Assembly (NCBI RefSeq): GCF_020740535.1
Contig: NZ_CP082362.1
Location: 1,612,001-1,676,000 of the forward strand
Length of the DNA stretch: 64,000 bases
Source: Streptomyces profundus
GTDB taxonomy: Bacteria; Actinomycetota; Actinomycetes; Streptomycetales; Streptomycetaceae
Reading direction: 5' to 3'
Part shown: piece after piece, positions 16,587-27,253 of the stretch
Layout of the letters: the number at the start of each line of letters is the position of its first letter
Position numbering within the stretch: the first letter of the stretch is position 1
The notes under the pieces: generated by a model
Told to the model about the DNA's origin: nothing
What the model saw: only the letters and a program-made list of their open reading frames with translations
Database searches by the model: none
Made by a program: the position numbers and the translations under genes

Positions 16587-19136
16587 GTGCCTTCCCCTCA
16601 TCACGCAGCAACCGGCGGGCGCCGAAGGAGGCTGCTGTCCCTCGCCCTCGCGGGCGTCCTGGCGACGGGCGGCCTCACGGCCCTGGCCCAGGCCCAGGAG
16701 ACGGCGGCCCCACCGGCCGACTCCCCAGCCCAGCGGCGGGCCGGCGGCCTGGACCGGGGCCTGGTCAGCGTCGGGGGCGACCAGGGCAACCTGGTGAGCT
16801 GGCGCTCGCTGGCCGCCGATCCGGAAGGGGTGGCCTTCCATCTCTACCGGGACGGCACCCGGATCACCGAGAGCCCGCTGTCCGGCGCCACCAACTACCT
16901 GGACGAGGGCGCCCCGGCGGACGCCGACTACTCGTTGGCCACCGTCACGGACGGCGTCGAGACCCTGGACGCGGCCGAGGCGCTGGCGCTGCCCAACGCC
17001 CACACCGACATCCCGCTGGACCGGCCGTCGAACAGCCACACGCCCAACGACGGTTCGATCGGCGACCTCGACGGGGACGGCGAGTTGGAGATCGTCGTCA
17101 AGTGGGAGCCGGACAACGCCAAGGACAACTCGCAGTCCGGGGTGACCGACAACGTCTATCTGGACGCCTACCGGTTCGACGGCACCCAGCTGTGGCGGAT
17201 CGACCTGGGCCGCAACATCCGCGCCGGCGCGCACTACACGCAGTTCCAGGTGTACGACTACGACGGCGACGGTTCGGCCGAGGTGGCGGTGAAGACGGCG
17301 GACGGCACGGTCGACGGCGCCGGCACCGTGATCGGCGACGCGGGCGCCGACCACCGCAACGGCGACGGCTATGTGCTGGCGGGGCCCGAGTTCCTGACGA
17401 TCTTCGACGGCGCGACGGGCGCGGCCGTGGACACCGTCGACTACCTGCCGGCGCGCGGCGACACCTGTGACTGGGGCGACTGCTACGGCAACCGGGTGGA
17501 CCGCTTCCTGGCCGGCACGGCCTATCTGGACGGTTCGGGCCCCTCGTTGATCATGGCGCGCGGCTACTACACCCGGTCCACCGTCGCGGCCTGGGACTTC
17601 GACGGCCAGTCGCTGTCCCAGCGCTGGTTCTTCGACAGCGACCAGGCCGGCAACCAGTACGCCGGGCAGGGCTCGCACAGTCTGTCGATCGGCGATGTGG
17701 ACGGCGACGGGCGGGACGAGGTCGTCTACGGCGCGATGACCCTGGACGACGACGGCAGTCCGCTGTGGACCACCGGCACCGGGCACGGCGACGCCCAGCA
17801 TCTGGGCGACTTCGACCCGAGCCGACCGGGCCTTGAGTACTACAAGGTCTCCGAGTCCGCCAACCAGCCCAACGCGCTGCTGATCGACCCGGCCGACGGG
17901 GAGATCCTCTGGCAGACGTCGTCGGGGACGGACAACGGCCGGGGCGTGGCGGGCGACATCTGGGCGGACAACCCGGGCGCCGAGTTCTGGTCCAGCGCGG
18001 ACGGATCGCTGCTGAACCTCGCGGGCGAGCCGATCGGCCGCAAGCCGGGCAGCACCAACTTCCTGGTGTGGTGGGACGGTGACGCCACCAGGGAGCTGCT
18101 GGACGGCACCCATATCGACAAGTACGGCCCCGACGGTGACCAGCGGCTGCTGACCGCCGACGGCGTCGCGTCCAACAACGGCACCAAGGCCACCCCGGTG
18201 CTCTCCGCCGACATCCTGGGCGACTGGCGCGAGGAGGTCGTCTGGCGCACCTCGGACAACAACGCGCTGCGGGTCTACTCGACGGACATCCCGACCGATC
18301 TGACGTTCCCAGCGCTGTTGGAGGACCGCCAGTACCGGACGGGTGTGGCCTGGCAGAACACCGCCTACAACCAGCCGCCGCACCCCAGCTTCGCGCTGGA
18401 CGCGGGGAGCGCGCAGGCGCGGGCGGGCGCGGACGCCGGGGTGAGCGCCGCCGCCTGGCCCGAGCCGGCCGAGGACATCGTGGTCGACGAGACCATCGAG
18501 GTGGACGGCGAGTTCGACGGCGGCAACGCGCGCTATGTGCCAGGGCCCGGTCTTGGCGACGGCGGTCAGGGCGAGGACCAACTGCCGGTCTTCGAGGTCT
18601 CCGAGGGCGGCACGCTGCGCGATGTGGTGATCGGCTCCCCCGGCGCCGACGGGGTGCACTGCGCGGGCAGCTGCACGCTGGAGCGCGTCTGGTGGGAGGA
18701 CATCGGCGAGGACGCCGCCACCTTCAGGGGCGGTGACGACTCCCGGTTCACCGTCACGGGCGGCGCGGCACGCGGCGGCGACGACAAGGTGTTCCAGCAC
18801 AACGGCGGCGGCGAGCTGACCGTCACCGACTTCGTGGCGGAGGACTTCACCACGCTCTACCGCTCCTGCGGCAACTGCTCGACGCAGTACCAGCGCTCGG
18901 TGGTGCTGGAGTCGGTCGAGGTGACCGTGCCGGCGAGCCGGCTGGCGGGGATCAACGAGAACTACGGCGACAGCGCCACGCTGCGCGACATCACGGTGAT
19001 CGGGGACGGGGACCGCGATCTGGTGCCCTGCCAGCGGTACCTCGGCAACGACAGCGGGGACGAGCCCGAGGAGACCGGCAGCGGCCCCGACGGAACGTTC
19101 TGCCGGTACGCGGAGTCCGACATCTCCTACGACTGA
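16587..19136 (+). CDS. Secreted rhamnogalacturonan lyase (PL11) - pectate lyase (PL3) fusion
   Basis: An 849-residue secreted enzyme. A basic N-terminus and hydrophobic core (LLSLALAGVLATGGLTALA) form a signal peptide cleaved near residues 34-36. Residues about 52-610 read as a family PL11 rhamnogalacturonan lyase: GLDRGLVSV, VSWRSLAADPEGVAFHLYRDG, several DxDGDG calcium-type loops, and the C-terminal NTAYNQPPHPSF. After a short Ala/Asp-rich linker, residues about 630-849 match family PL3 pectate lyase: DGVHCAGSCTLERVWWEDIGEDA, DDKVFQHNGGG, LYRSCGNCSTQY and LAGINENYGD. The product should cleave both backbone types of pectin by beta-elimination. The GTG at 16587 follows an ACGAGGAG ribosome site; no other in-frame start gives a signal peptide. 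Confidence 0.9.
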   Translation: MPSPHHAATGGRRRRLLSLALAGVLATGGLTALAQAQETAAPPADSPAQRRAGGLDRGLVSVGGDQGNLVSWRSLAADPEGVAFHLYRDGTRITESPLSGATNYLDEGAPADADYSLATVTDGVETLDAAEALALPNAHTDIPLDRPSNSHTPNDGSIGDLDGDGELEIVVKWEPDNAKDNSQSGVTDNVYLDAYRFDGTQLWRIDLGRNIRAGAHYTQFQVYDYDGDGSAEVAVKTADGTVDGAGTVIGDAGADHRNGDGYVLAGPEFLTIFDGATGAAVDTVDYLPARGDTCDWGDCYGNRVDRFLAGTAYLDGSGPSLIMARGYYTRSTVAAWDFDGQSLSQRWFFDSDQAGNQYAGQGSHSLSIGDVDGDGRDEVVYGAMTLDDDGSPLWTTGTGHGDAQHLGDFDPSRPGLEYYKVSESANQPNALLIDPADGEILWQTSSGTDNGRGVAGDIWADNPGAEFWSSADGSLLNLAGEPIGRKPGSTNFLVWWDGDATRELLDGTHIDKYGPDGDQRLLTADGVASNNGTKATPVLSADILGDWREEVVWRTSDNNALRVYSTDIPTDLTFPALLEDRQYRTGVAWQNTAYNQPPHPSFALDAGSAQARAGADAGVSAAAWPEPAEDIVVDETIEVDGEFDGGNARYVPGPGLGDGGQGEDQLPVFEVSEGGTLRDVVIGSPGADGVHCAGSCTLERVWWEDIGEDAATFRGGDDSRFTVTGGAARGGDDKVFQHNGGGELTVTDFVAEDFTTLYRSCGNCSTQYQRSVVLESVEVTVPASRLAGINENYGDSATLRDITVIGDGDRDLVPCQRYLGNDSGDEPEETGSGPDGTFCRYAESDISYD

Positions 19137-19196
19137 CACGCCCCTTCGGCGTTCGGGGGAATTCGGCGGCAAGCGCTTCCCAGCCGTCTCCCTCAG

Positions 19197-19236
19197 CCGG
19201 CCCCCACCTGCTTCCGGCAGGTGGGGGCCGGTTTTT
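19197..19236 (+). terminator. Rho-independent terminator of the lyase gene
   Basis: A perfect 14-bp stem (CCGGCCCCCACCTG, 19197-19210, pairing with 19218-19231) closes a seven-base loop and is followed by five T residues. It is the most classical terminator in the window, 60 bases after the lyase stop. Confidence 0.88.
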
Positions 19237-19469
19237 CCGTGCCGGCTCGGCCAGTCGGGATCGGGAGTGGGTACGGGGTTTCGGCCGCTCTTTGTTCCGG
19301 CCGTTATGCCGGCTGATGTATACGACATCAACGGATCTTCGCGAACCGTCCCAGAGTTTCTCCGAGTGGATACGCGGCAGTCACCGGTCACCGGATTGTA
19401 CGGCCCCATCGGATGGGCAGGATTGGCACACGACACCCCCCACACGAGTGAACGCGCACCGGAGCGGCC
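19237..19469. other. Region upstream of glgE
   Basis: This 233-base gap should hold the promoter of the glgE-treS operon. It is less GC-rich around 19300-19345. A small inverted repeat CCGGC-N6-GCCGG lies near 19294-19310, and CACCGGTCACCGG is a short direct repeat near 19383-19396. None is strong enough to call as an operator. A GGAG ribosome site stands seven bases before the ATG at 19470. Confidence 0.4.
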
Positions 19470-21617
19470 ATGCCCGAAACCAGTCACTCAGCGGTCCAGC
19501 GGATACAAAGGACAACGTCCCCTCACGGCGAGGGAAAAAGCCCGCCCCCGACGCTTCCAGGTGATCCCCACATGATCGGTCGTATCCCTGTCCTTGACGT
19601 CCAGCCGCGCGTTGACTGCGGGCGCCGCCCCGTCAAGGCCGTGCCGGGTGAGACCTTCCTGGTCTCCGCGACCGTCTTCCGCGAGGGCCCGGACGCGGTG
19701 GGCGCCAACGTCGTGCTGCGCGATCCGGGCGGGCGCGGCGGCCCCTGGGTGCCGATGCGCGAGCTGGCGCCCGGGCTCGACCGGTGGGGCGCCGAGGTCA
19801 GCCCGGACCGGGAGGGCCGTTGGACCTACGCGGTCGAGGCCTGGGGCGATCCGGTGACCAGCTGGCGCACCAGGGCCGGCATCAAGGTGCCGGCCGGCGT
19901 GGACGTGGAGCTGACCCTGGTGGAGGGCGCCGAGCTGCTGCGGCGGGCGGCCGGCGGGGTGCCCAAGAGCGCCGGCCGGGAGGTGGTGCTCGGCGCCGTG
20001 GCCACGCTGCTGGACGCCGAGCTGCCGCCGGCCACCCGGCTCGCCGCGGCGCAGGCGCCCGAGGTGGCCGAGGTGCTGGCGGCGCATCCGCTGCGTGAAC
20101 TGGTGAGCTCCTCACGTCCGCTGCCGCTGGTGGTGGAGCGGGAGCGGGCGCTCTTCGGCTCCTGGTACGAGATGTTCCCCCGGTCCGAGGGCGCGGTGGT
20201 CAGGCGCCATCTGCCGCCCGTCTCCGGCACCCTGCGCACCGCGGCCGAACGGCTGCCCGCCGTCGCCGGGATGGGCTTCGACGTGGTGTACCTGCCGCCG
20301 GTGCACCCCATCGGGGCGGCGTTCCGCAAGGGCAGGAACGGCGCGCTCGACGCGCGCTCGGACGATGTCGGCTCGCCCTGGGCCATCGGCTCGGCCGACG
20401 GCGGACACGACGCGATCCACCCGGACCTCGGCACCCTGGACGACTTCGACGCGTTCGTGGCCGCCGCGCACGCGCTGGAGTTGGAGGTCGCCCTCGACTT
20501 CGCGTTGCAGTGCAGCCCCGACCACCCCTGGGTGAAGTCGCATCCCGAGTGGTTCGCCAGGCGCGGCGACGGCACCATCGCCTTCGCCGAGAATCCGCCG
20601 AAGAAGTACCAGGACATCTATCCCATCTCCTTTGAACAGGACTTCCGCGGCCTGGTCACGGAGACGCTGCGTATCCTGCGGTTCTGGATGGCGCACGGGG
20701 TGCGGATCTTCCGGGTGGACAATCCCCACACGAAGCCCGTGGTGTTCTGGGAGAAGATCATCACGGAGATCAACAGAACGGATCCGGACGTCATTTTCCT
20801 CGCCGAGGCGTTCACCCGCCCCGCGATGATGCACACGCTGGCGCAGATCGGATTCCAGCAGTCGTATACCTATTTCACCTGGCGCAACACCAAGGAGGAG
20901 CTGACCGAGTACCTCACGGAACTCTCCGGTCCTGCGGCCTCGTATATGCGCCCCAACTTCTTTGTGAACACGCCGGACATCCTGCACGCCTATCTCCAGA
21001 ACGGCGGACGCCCCGCGTTCCGGACGCGCGCGGTGCTGGCCGCGACCCTCGCCCCCAGCTGGGGGATGTACGCCGGCTACGAGCTGTGCGAGAACACGCC
21101 GGCGGCGCCGGGCAGCGAGGAGTACGCGGACTCGGAGAAGTACCAGCTGCGCCCCCGCGACTGGGCCGGCGCGGAGGCGGCAGGGGAGAGCATCGCCGGG
21201 CTGATCTCGTTGCTCAACGCGCTCCGGCGCCGCCACCCCGCCCTGCGCCAGCTTCGCGATCTGCACTTTCACCGCACGAACAACGAGCACATCCTGGCCT
21301 ACTCCAAGCGGACGCGGACACCTCAGGCCGACTGCGTGCTGATCGTGGTCAACCTCGATCCACACCACACCCACGAAGCAACGGTCTCGTTGGATATGGA
21401 GCAACTCCAAGGGTGCGGCCTCACGCCCGCGCAGGAAGGCGGCGCCGAGCCCTTCCCGGTGTGCGACCAGCTCACCGGGACGACCTACTACTGGGGCAGG
21501 GACAACTATGTGCGGCTTGAGCCGGGCCGTGCGGATGCGTACGCCTCGTCAGCGCACATCTTGGCCCTGCGACCGTCCTCACAGACCGGAGGGTCACCCA
21601 ACCATGAGCGTCAATGA
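19470..21617 (+). CDS. glgE: Alpha-1,4-glucan:maltose-1-phosphate maltosyltransferase
   Basis: GlgE (715 residues from this start) transfers maltosyl units from maltose-1-phosphate to the non-reducing end of alpha-glucan. The family N-terminal segment GRIPVLDVQPRVDCGRRP is followed by a beta-sandwich and a GH13 barrel. The predicted nucleophile is Asp417 in RVDNPHTKPV and the acid/base Glu446 in LAEAFTRP. Their 29-residue spacing equals that of Asp394/Glu423 in S. coelicolor GlgE. The ATG at 19470 has a GGAG site and begins MPETSHSA, resembling the S. coelicolor N-terminus. An internal ATG at 19572 would give 681 residues and cannot be excluded. It overlaps treS by 14 bases. Confidence 0.93.
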   Translation: MPETSHSAVQRIQRTTSPHGEGKSPPPTLPGDPHMIGRIPVLDVQPRVDCGRRPVKAVPGETFLVSATVFREGPDAVGANVVLRDPGGRGGPWVPMRELAPGLDRWGAEVSPDREGRWTYAVEAWGDPVTSWRTRAGIKVPAGVDVELTLVEGAELLRRAAGGVPKSAGREVVLGAVATLLDAELPPATRLAAAQAPEVAEVLAAHPLRELVSSSRPLPLVVERERALFGSWYEMFPRSEGAVVRRHLPPVSGTLRTAAERLPAVAGMGFDVVYLPPVHPIGAAFRKGRNGALDARSDDVGSPWAIGSADGGHDAIHPDLGTLDDFDAFVAAAHALELEVALDFALQCSPDHPWVKSHPEWFARRGDGTIAFAENPPKKYQDIYPISFEQDFRGLVTETLRILRFWMAHGVRIFRVDNPHTKPVVFWEKIITEINRTDPDVIFLAEAFTRPAMMHTLAQIGFQQSYTYFTWRNTKEELTEYLTELSGPAASYMRPNFFVNTPDILHAYLQNGGRPAFRTRAVLAATLAPSWGMYAGYELCENTPAAPGSEEYADSEKYQLRPRDWAGAEAAGESIAGLISLLNALRRRHPALRQLRDLHFHRTNNEHILAYSKRTRTPQADCVLIVVNLDPHHTHEATVSLDMEQLQGCGLTPAQEGGAEPFPVCDQLTGTTYYWGRDNYVRLEPGRADAYASSAHILALRPSSQTGGSPNHERQ

Positions 21618-23307
21618 GCCGGTCCTCGACACCTTCGAGGACACGCCCGCCCGCGACCGTGATCCCGAGTGGTTCAAGCGCGCGGTCTTCTACGAGGTCC
21701 TCGTCCGCTCCTTCCAGGACAGCAACGGCGACGGCATCGGTGATCTGAAGGGGATCACCGCCAGGCTGGACTATCTGCAGTGGCTGGGTGTGGACTGCCT
21801 GTGGCTGCCGCCCTTCTTCAAGTCCCCGCTGCGCGACGGCGGGTACGACGTCTCCGACTACACGGACGTCCTCCCGGAGTTCGGCGATCTCGCCGACTTC
21901 GTCGAGTTCGTGGACGCGGCGCACCAGCGGGGCATCCGGGTCATCATCGACATGGTGATGAACCACACCAGCGACCAGCACCGCTGGTTCCAGGAGTCCC
22001 GCAGGGACCCGGAGGGCCCCTACGGCGACTACTACGTCTGGGCCGACGACGACAAGGGGTACGCGGACGCGCGGATCATCTTCGTCGACACCGAGTCGTC
22101 GAACTGGGCCTTCGACCCGGTCCGCAAGCAGTACTACTTCCACCGCTTCTTCTCCCACCAGCCGGATCTCAACTACGAGAGCCCGGCGGTCCAGGAGGAG
22201 ATGATCTCCGCGCTGAGGTTCTGGCTGGACCTGGGCATCGACGGGTTCCGACTGGACGCGGTGCCCTACCTCTACGCCGAGGAGGGCACCAACTGCGAAA
22301 ACCTTCCTGCCAGTCACGGCTTCCTCAAGCGGGTGCGGGCCGAGATCGACGCCCACTACCCCGACACGGTGCTGCTGGCCGAGGCCAACCAGTGGCCCGA
22401 GGACGTCGTCGACTACTTCGGTGACTACGACAAGGGCGGGGACGAGTGCCATATGGCGTTCCACTTCCCCGTGATGCCGCGCATCTTCATGGCGGTGCGC
22501 CGCGAGTCGCGTTACCCGGTCTCGGAGATCCTGGCCAAGACCCCGCAGATCCCCGCCGGCTGCCAGTGGGGGATCTTCCTGCGCAACCACGACGAGCTGA
22601 CCCTGGAGATGGTCACCGACGAGGAGCGCGACTACATGTACGCGGAGTACGCCAAGGATCCGCGGATGCGCGCCAACATCGGCATCCGCCGGCGGCTGGC
22701 GTCGCTGCTCGACAACGACCGCAACCAGATCGAGCTGTTCACCGCGCTGCTGCTGTCGCTGCCCGGATCGCCGATCCTCTACTACGGGGACGAGATCGGG
22801 ATGGGCGACAACATCTGGCTCGGCGACCGGGACGCCGTGCGCACCCCGATGCAGTGGACGCCGGACCGCAACGCGGGCTTCTCCTCCTGCGATCCCGGCC
22901 GGCTCTTCCTGCCGACCATCATGGACCCGGTCTACGGGTACCAGGTCACCAACGTGGAGGCGGCGATGAGCAGCCCCGCCTCGCTGCTGCACTGGACCCG
23001 GCGGATGGTGGAGATCCGCAAGCAGAACTCCGCCTTCGGCCTGGGCAGCTACACCGAACTGCCCTCGTCCAACCCGGCCGTGCTCGCCTATCTCCGCGAA
23101 CACGGCGACGACCTGGTGATGTGCGTCAACAACTTCTCCAGGTTCTCCCAGCCCACCGAGCTGGACCTGCGGCCCTGGACGGGTCGTGTGCCGGTGGAGT
23201 TGATCGGCGGGGTGCGCTTCCCACCCGTCGGCGAACTCCCGTATCTGCTGACCCTCGCCGGTCACGGTTTCTACTGGTTTCGGCTGCGTGAAGGTTCTGA
23301 GACATAA
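21604..23307 (+). CDS. treS: Trehalose synthase (maltose alpha-D-glucosyltransferase)
   Basis: TreS (567 residues) interconverts trehalose and maltose, feeding maltose to maltokinase. It is a GH13 enzyme: VFYEVLVRSFQDSNGDGIGDLKGI at the N-terminus, IDMVMNHTSDQHRWF, the nucleophile Asp218 in GFRLDAVPYL, acid/base Glu260 in LLAEANQWPED, and RNHDELTLEMV. The ATG at 21604 lies inside the end of glgE, so translation is probably coupled. The protein ends without the maltokinase fusion seen in some bacteria; the kinase is the separate next gene. Confidence 0.94.
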   Translation: MSVNEPVLDTFEDTPARDRDPEWFKRAVFYEVLVRSFQDSNGDGIGDLKGITARLDYLQWLGVDCLWLPPFFKSPLRDGGYDVSDYTDVLPEFGDLADFVEFVDAAHQRGIRVIIDMVMNHTSDQHRWFQESRRDPEGPYGDYYVWADDDKGYADARIIFVDTESSNWAFDPVRKQYYFHRFFSHQPDLNYESPAVQEEMISALRFWLDLGIDGFRLDAVPYLYAEEGTNCENLPASHGFLKRVRAEIDAHYPDTVLLAEANQWPEDVVDYFGDYDKGGDECHMAFHFPVMPRIFMAVRRESRYPVSEILAKTPQIPAGCQWGIFLRNHDELTLEMVTDEERDYMYAEYAKDPRMRANIGIRRRLASLLDNDRNQIELFTALLLSLPGSPILYYGDEIGMGDNIWLGDRDAVRTPMQWTPDRNAGFSSCDPGRLFLPTIMDPVYGYQVTNVEAAMSSPASLLHWTRRMVEIRKQNSAFGLGSYTELPSSNPAVLAYLREHGDDLVMCVNNFSRFSQPTELDLRPWTGRVPVELIGGVRFPPVGELPYLLTLAGHGFYWFRLREGSET

Positions 23308-23334
23308 GGCGTAGAAGGGCGCCTTCCCGGCTTA

Positions 23335-23383
23335 CCCCCAGTTCGCTGGGGGAAGCCTCCCCCTGGCAGGGCATTGGCCAGGG
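23335..23383. repeat. Tandem hairpins between treS and mak, first with a UUCG loop
   Basis: CCCCCAG-TTCG-CTGGGGG at 23335-23352 is a 7-bp stem with a very stable UUCG tetraloop. A second stem pairs CCCTGGC (23361-23367) with GCCAGGG (23377-23383). They lie 28-76 bases after the treS stop and 127 bases before mak. They could attenuate or terminate transcription, or mark a 3' end protecting glgE-treS mRNA. Confidence 0.5.
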
Positions 23384-23509
23384 CCTATCTCCGCGTTACG
23401 GGCCTCACCCGCACGGCCGTTCCTGCACGACACGTCCCGCACCACCAGGCAACCCACGCCTCCATCCGGGACACTTCGTGACATATCTCGCGCCCGGGGA
23501 AAGGACGTC

Positions 23510-24970
23510 ATGTCGGATAGCTCCGCGCCCCGGGCTGCCCCGGCCGAGATCCCCCAGCTCGCCACGGGGCAGGGCAGTGCCCTGCTGCGGTCGCTGACCG
23601 GGCTGCTCGCCAACTGGCTGCCGGAACAACGCTGGTTCGCCGGCAAGGGCCGTCCGCTGGGCGAGCTGACCCTGATCTCGGCGACCGAGATCCTCCCCTG
23701 CGGCCCGGCCGGCACCGCCCCCGGGCTGCTGCACCTCATCGTGCGCGCCGGCGCCGGCGCCAGCCGCACCAGCGGGCCCCGAGCCGCCGAAGGCGACTGC
23801 TACCAACTGCTGCTCGGGGTTCGCCAGGCGCTGCCCGACGCGCTGGCGCCGGCCCTGGTCGGCCGCGCGAAGGAGGGGCCGCTGCGCGGACGCGCCATCT
23901 ACGAGGCGCTGCACGACCCCAGGTTGGCCGGGCTGCTGCTGGAGCGGCTGCGCACCCCGGGCCGGCTCGGCACCCTCTCCTTCGGCCGCGCGCCGGGCAC
24001 CACCATCCCCACCGGGCTGACCGCCCGGGTCCTCACCGGCGAACAGACCAACTCGTCGGTGGTCTTCGGCGAGGCCCATATCCTCAAGCTGTTCCGCCGG
24101 GTCAGCCCCGGCGTCAACCCGGACCTCGAACTGCCGCTCGCGCTGGCCCAGGCGGGCTGCGCCCGAGTGCCGGCGCCCGCCGCCTGGTTCGAGGCCAGCT
24201 GGCCGGGCGCCGTCGCCGAACCGCTCACCCTCGGCGTGCTCCAGCCGTTCCTGGCCGGCTCCACGGACGGCTGGCAGCTCGCCCAGCTCTCCCTGGAGAC
24301 CGGCGGCGACTTCACCGCCTCGGCCCACGCCCTCGGCATGGCCACCGCCGAGGTGCACGCGGCCCTGGCCGCCGCGCTGCCCACGGAACGGCTGACCGGA
24401 CGCCAACTGGAGCAGACCGCCAGGGCGATGATGGAACGGCTCAACGAGGCGGTCGACGTCGTCTCCGCGCTGCGCCCCTACCGCGACGGTCTGCGCCGCG
24501 CCTATGTCGCGCTGGCCGACCACGCGGCGCGCGGCGGCGCGGCGCTGGCGCAGCGGCTGCACGGGGACCTCCATCTGGGTCAGGTGCTGACCGTCGCCGA
24601 GGCCGGCGGCGACGCGCACTGGACGGTGATCGACTTCGAGGGCGAGCCGGCCAGGCCGCTGGCCGACCGCAGACAACCGGGCCCACCGGTGCGGGACATC
24701 GCCGGCATGCTGCGCTCCTTCGACTACGCGGCCTGCCAGCACCGGGTGCGCGGCAACCGGGGCGCGGCCGAGTGGTCACGCGCCAACCGGGCCGCCTACT
24801 GCGCCGGCTACGCGGCGGCCAGGGGCGACGACCCCAGGGCCGAGCGGGAGCTGCTGCTCGCCTACGAGACGGACAAGGCGATCTACGAGGTCCTCTACGA
24901 GGCCAGGCACCGCCCCTCCTGGCTGCCGGTCCCGATGATGGCGATCCGCCGCCTGGCCACCGCCGGCTGA
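23510..24970 (+). CDS. mak: Maltokinase (Pep2/Mak)
   Basis: A 486-residue kinase that phosphorylates maltose to maltose-1-phosphate, the GlgE substrate. An N-terminal cap (NWLPEQRWFAGKGRPLGELTL) precedes a eukaryotic-like kinase fold. The catalytic segment is RLHGDLHLGQVL near residue 350 and the metal-binding segment VIDFEGEPARPLADRR near residue 375. The ATG at 23510 follows GGGAAAGGA. It is separated from treS by about 200 bases containing two hairpins, so its expression may be partly independent of glgE-treS. glgB follows 72 bases on. Confidence 0.92.
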   Translation: MSDSSAPRAAPAEIPQLATGQGSALLRSLTGLLANWLPEQRWFAGKGRPLGELTLISATEILPCGPAGTAPGLLHLIVRAGAGASRTSGPRAAEGDCYQLLLGVRQALPDALAPALVGRAKEGPLRGRAIYEALHDPRLAGLLLERLRTPGRLGTLSFGRAPGTTIPTGLTARVLTGEQTNSSVVFGEAHILKLFRRVSPGVNPDLELPLALAQAGCARVPAPAAWFEASWPGAVAEPLTLGVLQPFLAGSTDGWQLAQLSLETGGDFTASAHALGMATAEVHAALAAALPTERLTGRQLEQTARAMMERLNEAVDVVSALRPYRDGLRRAYVALADHAARGGAALAQRLHGDLHLGQVLTVAEAGGDAHWTVIDFEGEPARPLADRRQPGPPVRDIAGMLRSFDYAACQHRVRGNRGAAEWSRANRAAYCAGYAAARGDDPRAERELLLAYETDKAIYEVLYEARHRPSWLPVPMMAIRRLATAG

Positions 24971-25042
24971 CCTCGCCCGTCCGTTTCCATCCCCCGTTTC
25001 CAGCCCCCGCTTCGTCCCGCCGCCCGAAGGAGACCCGCCCCC

Positions 25043-27211
<2,169 letters not shown>

Positions 27212-27212
27212 C

Positions 27213-27245
27213 CCGCTGATGCCGTGCGCTCCACGGCACCAGCGG
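27213..27245. terminator. Bidirectional terminator between glgB and the amidohydrolase gene
   Basis: A stem-loop fills the 42 bases between the two convergent stops: outer CCGCT/AGCGG and inner TGCCGTG/CACGGCA around the loop CGCTC. No T tract on either side. Confidence 0.6.
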
Positions 27246-27253
27246 ACCACACG

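Noticed and set aside
19169..19182. AAGCGCTT core that resembles a LacI-family operator
   Set aside because: It lies between the lyase stop and its terminator, so it cannot easily control either neighbour; an 8-bp core is expected by chance.
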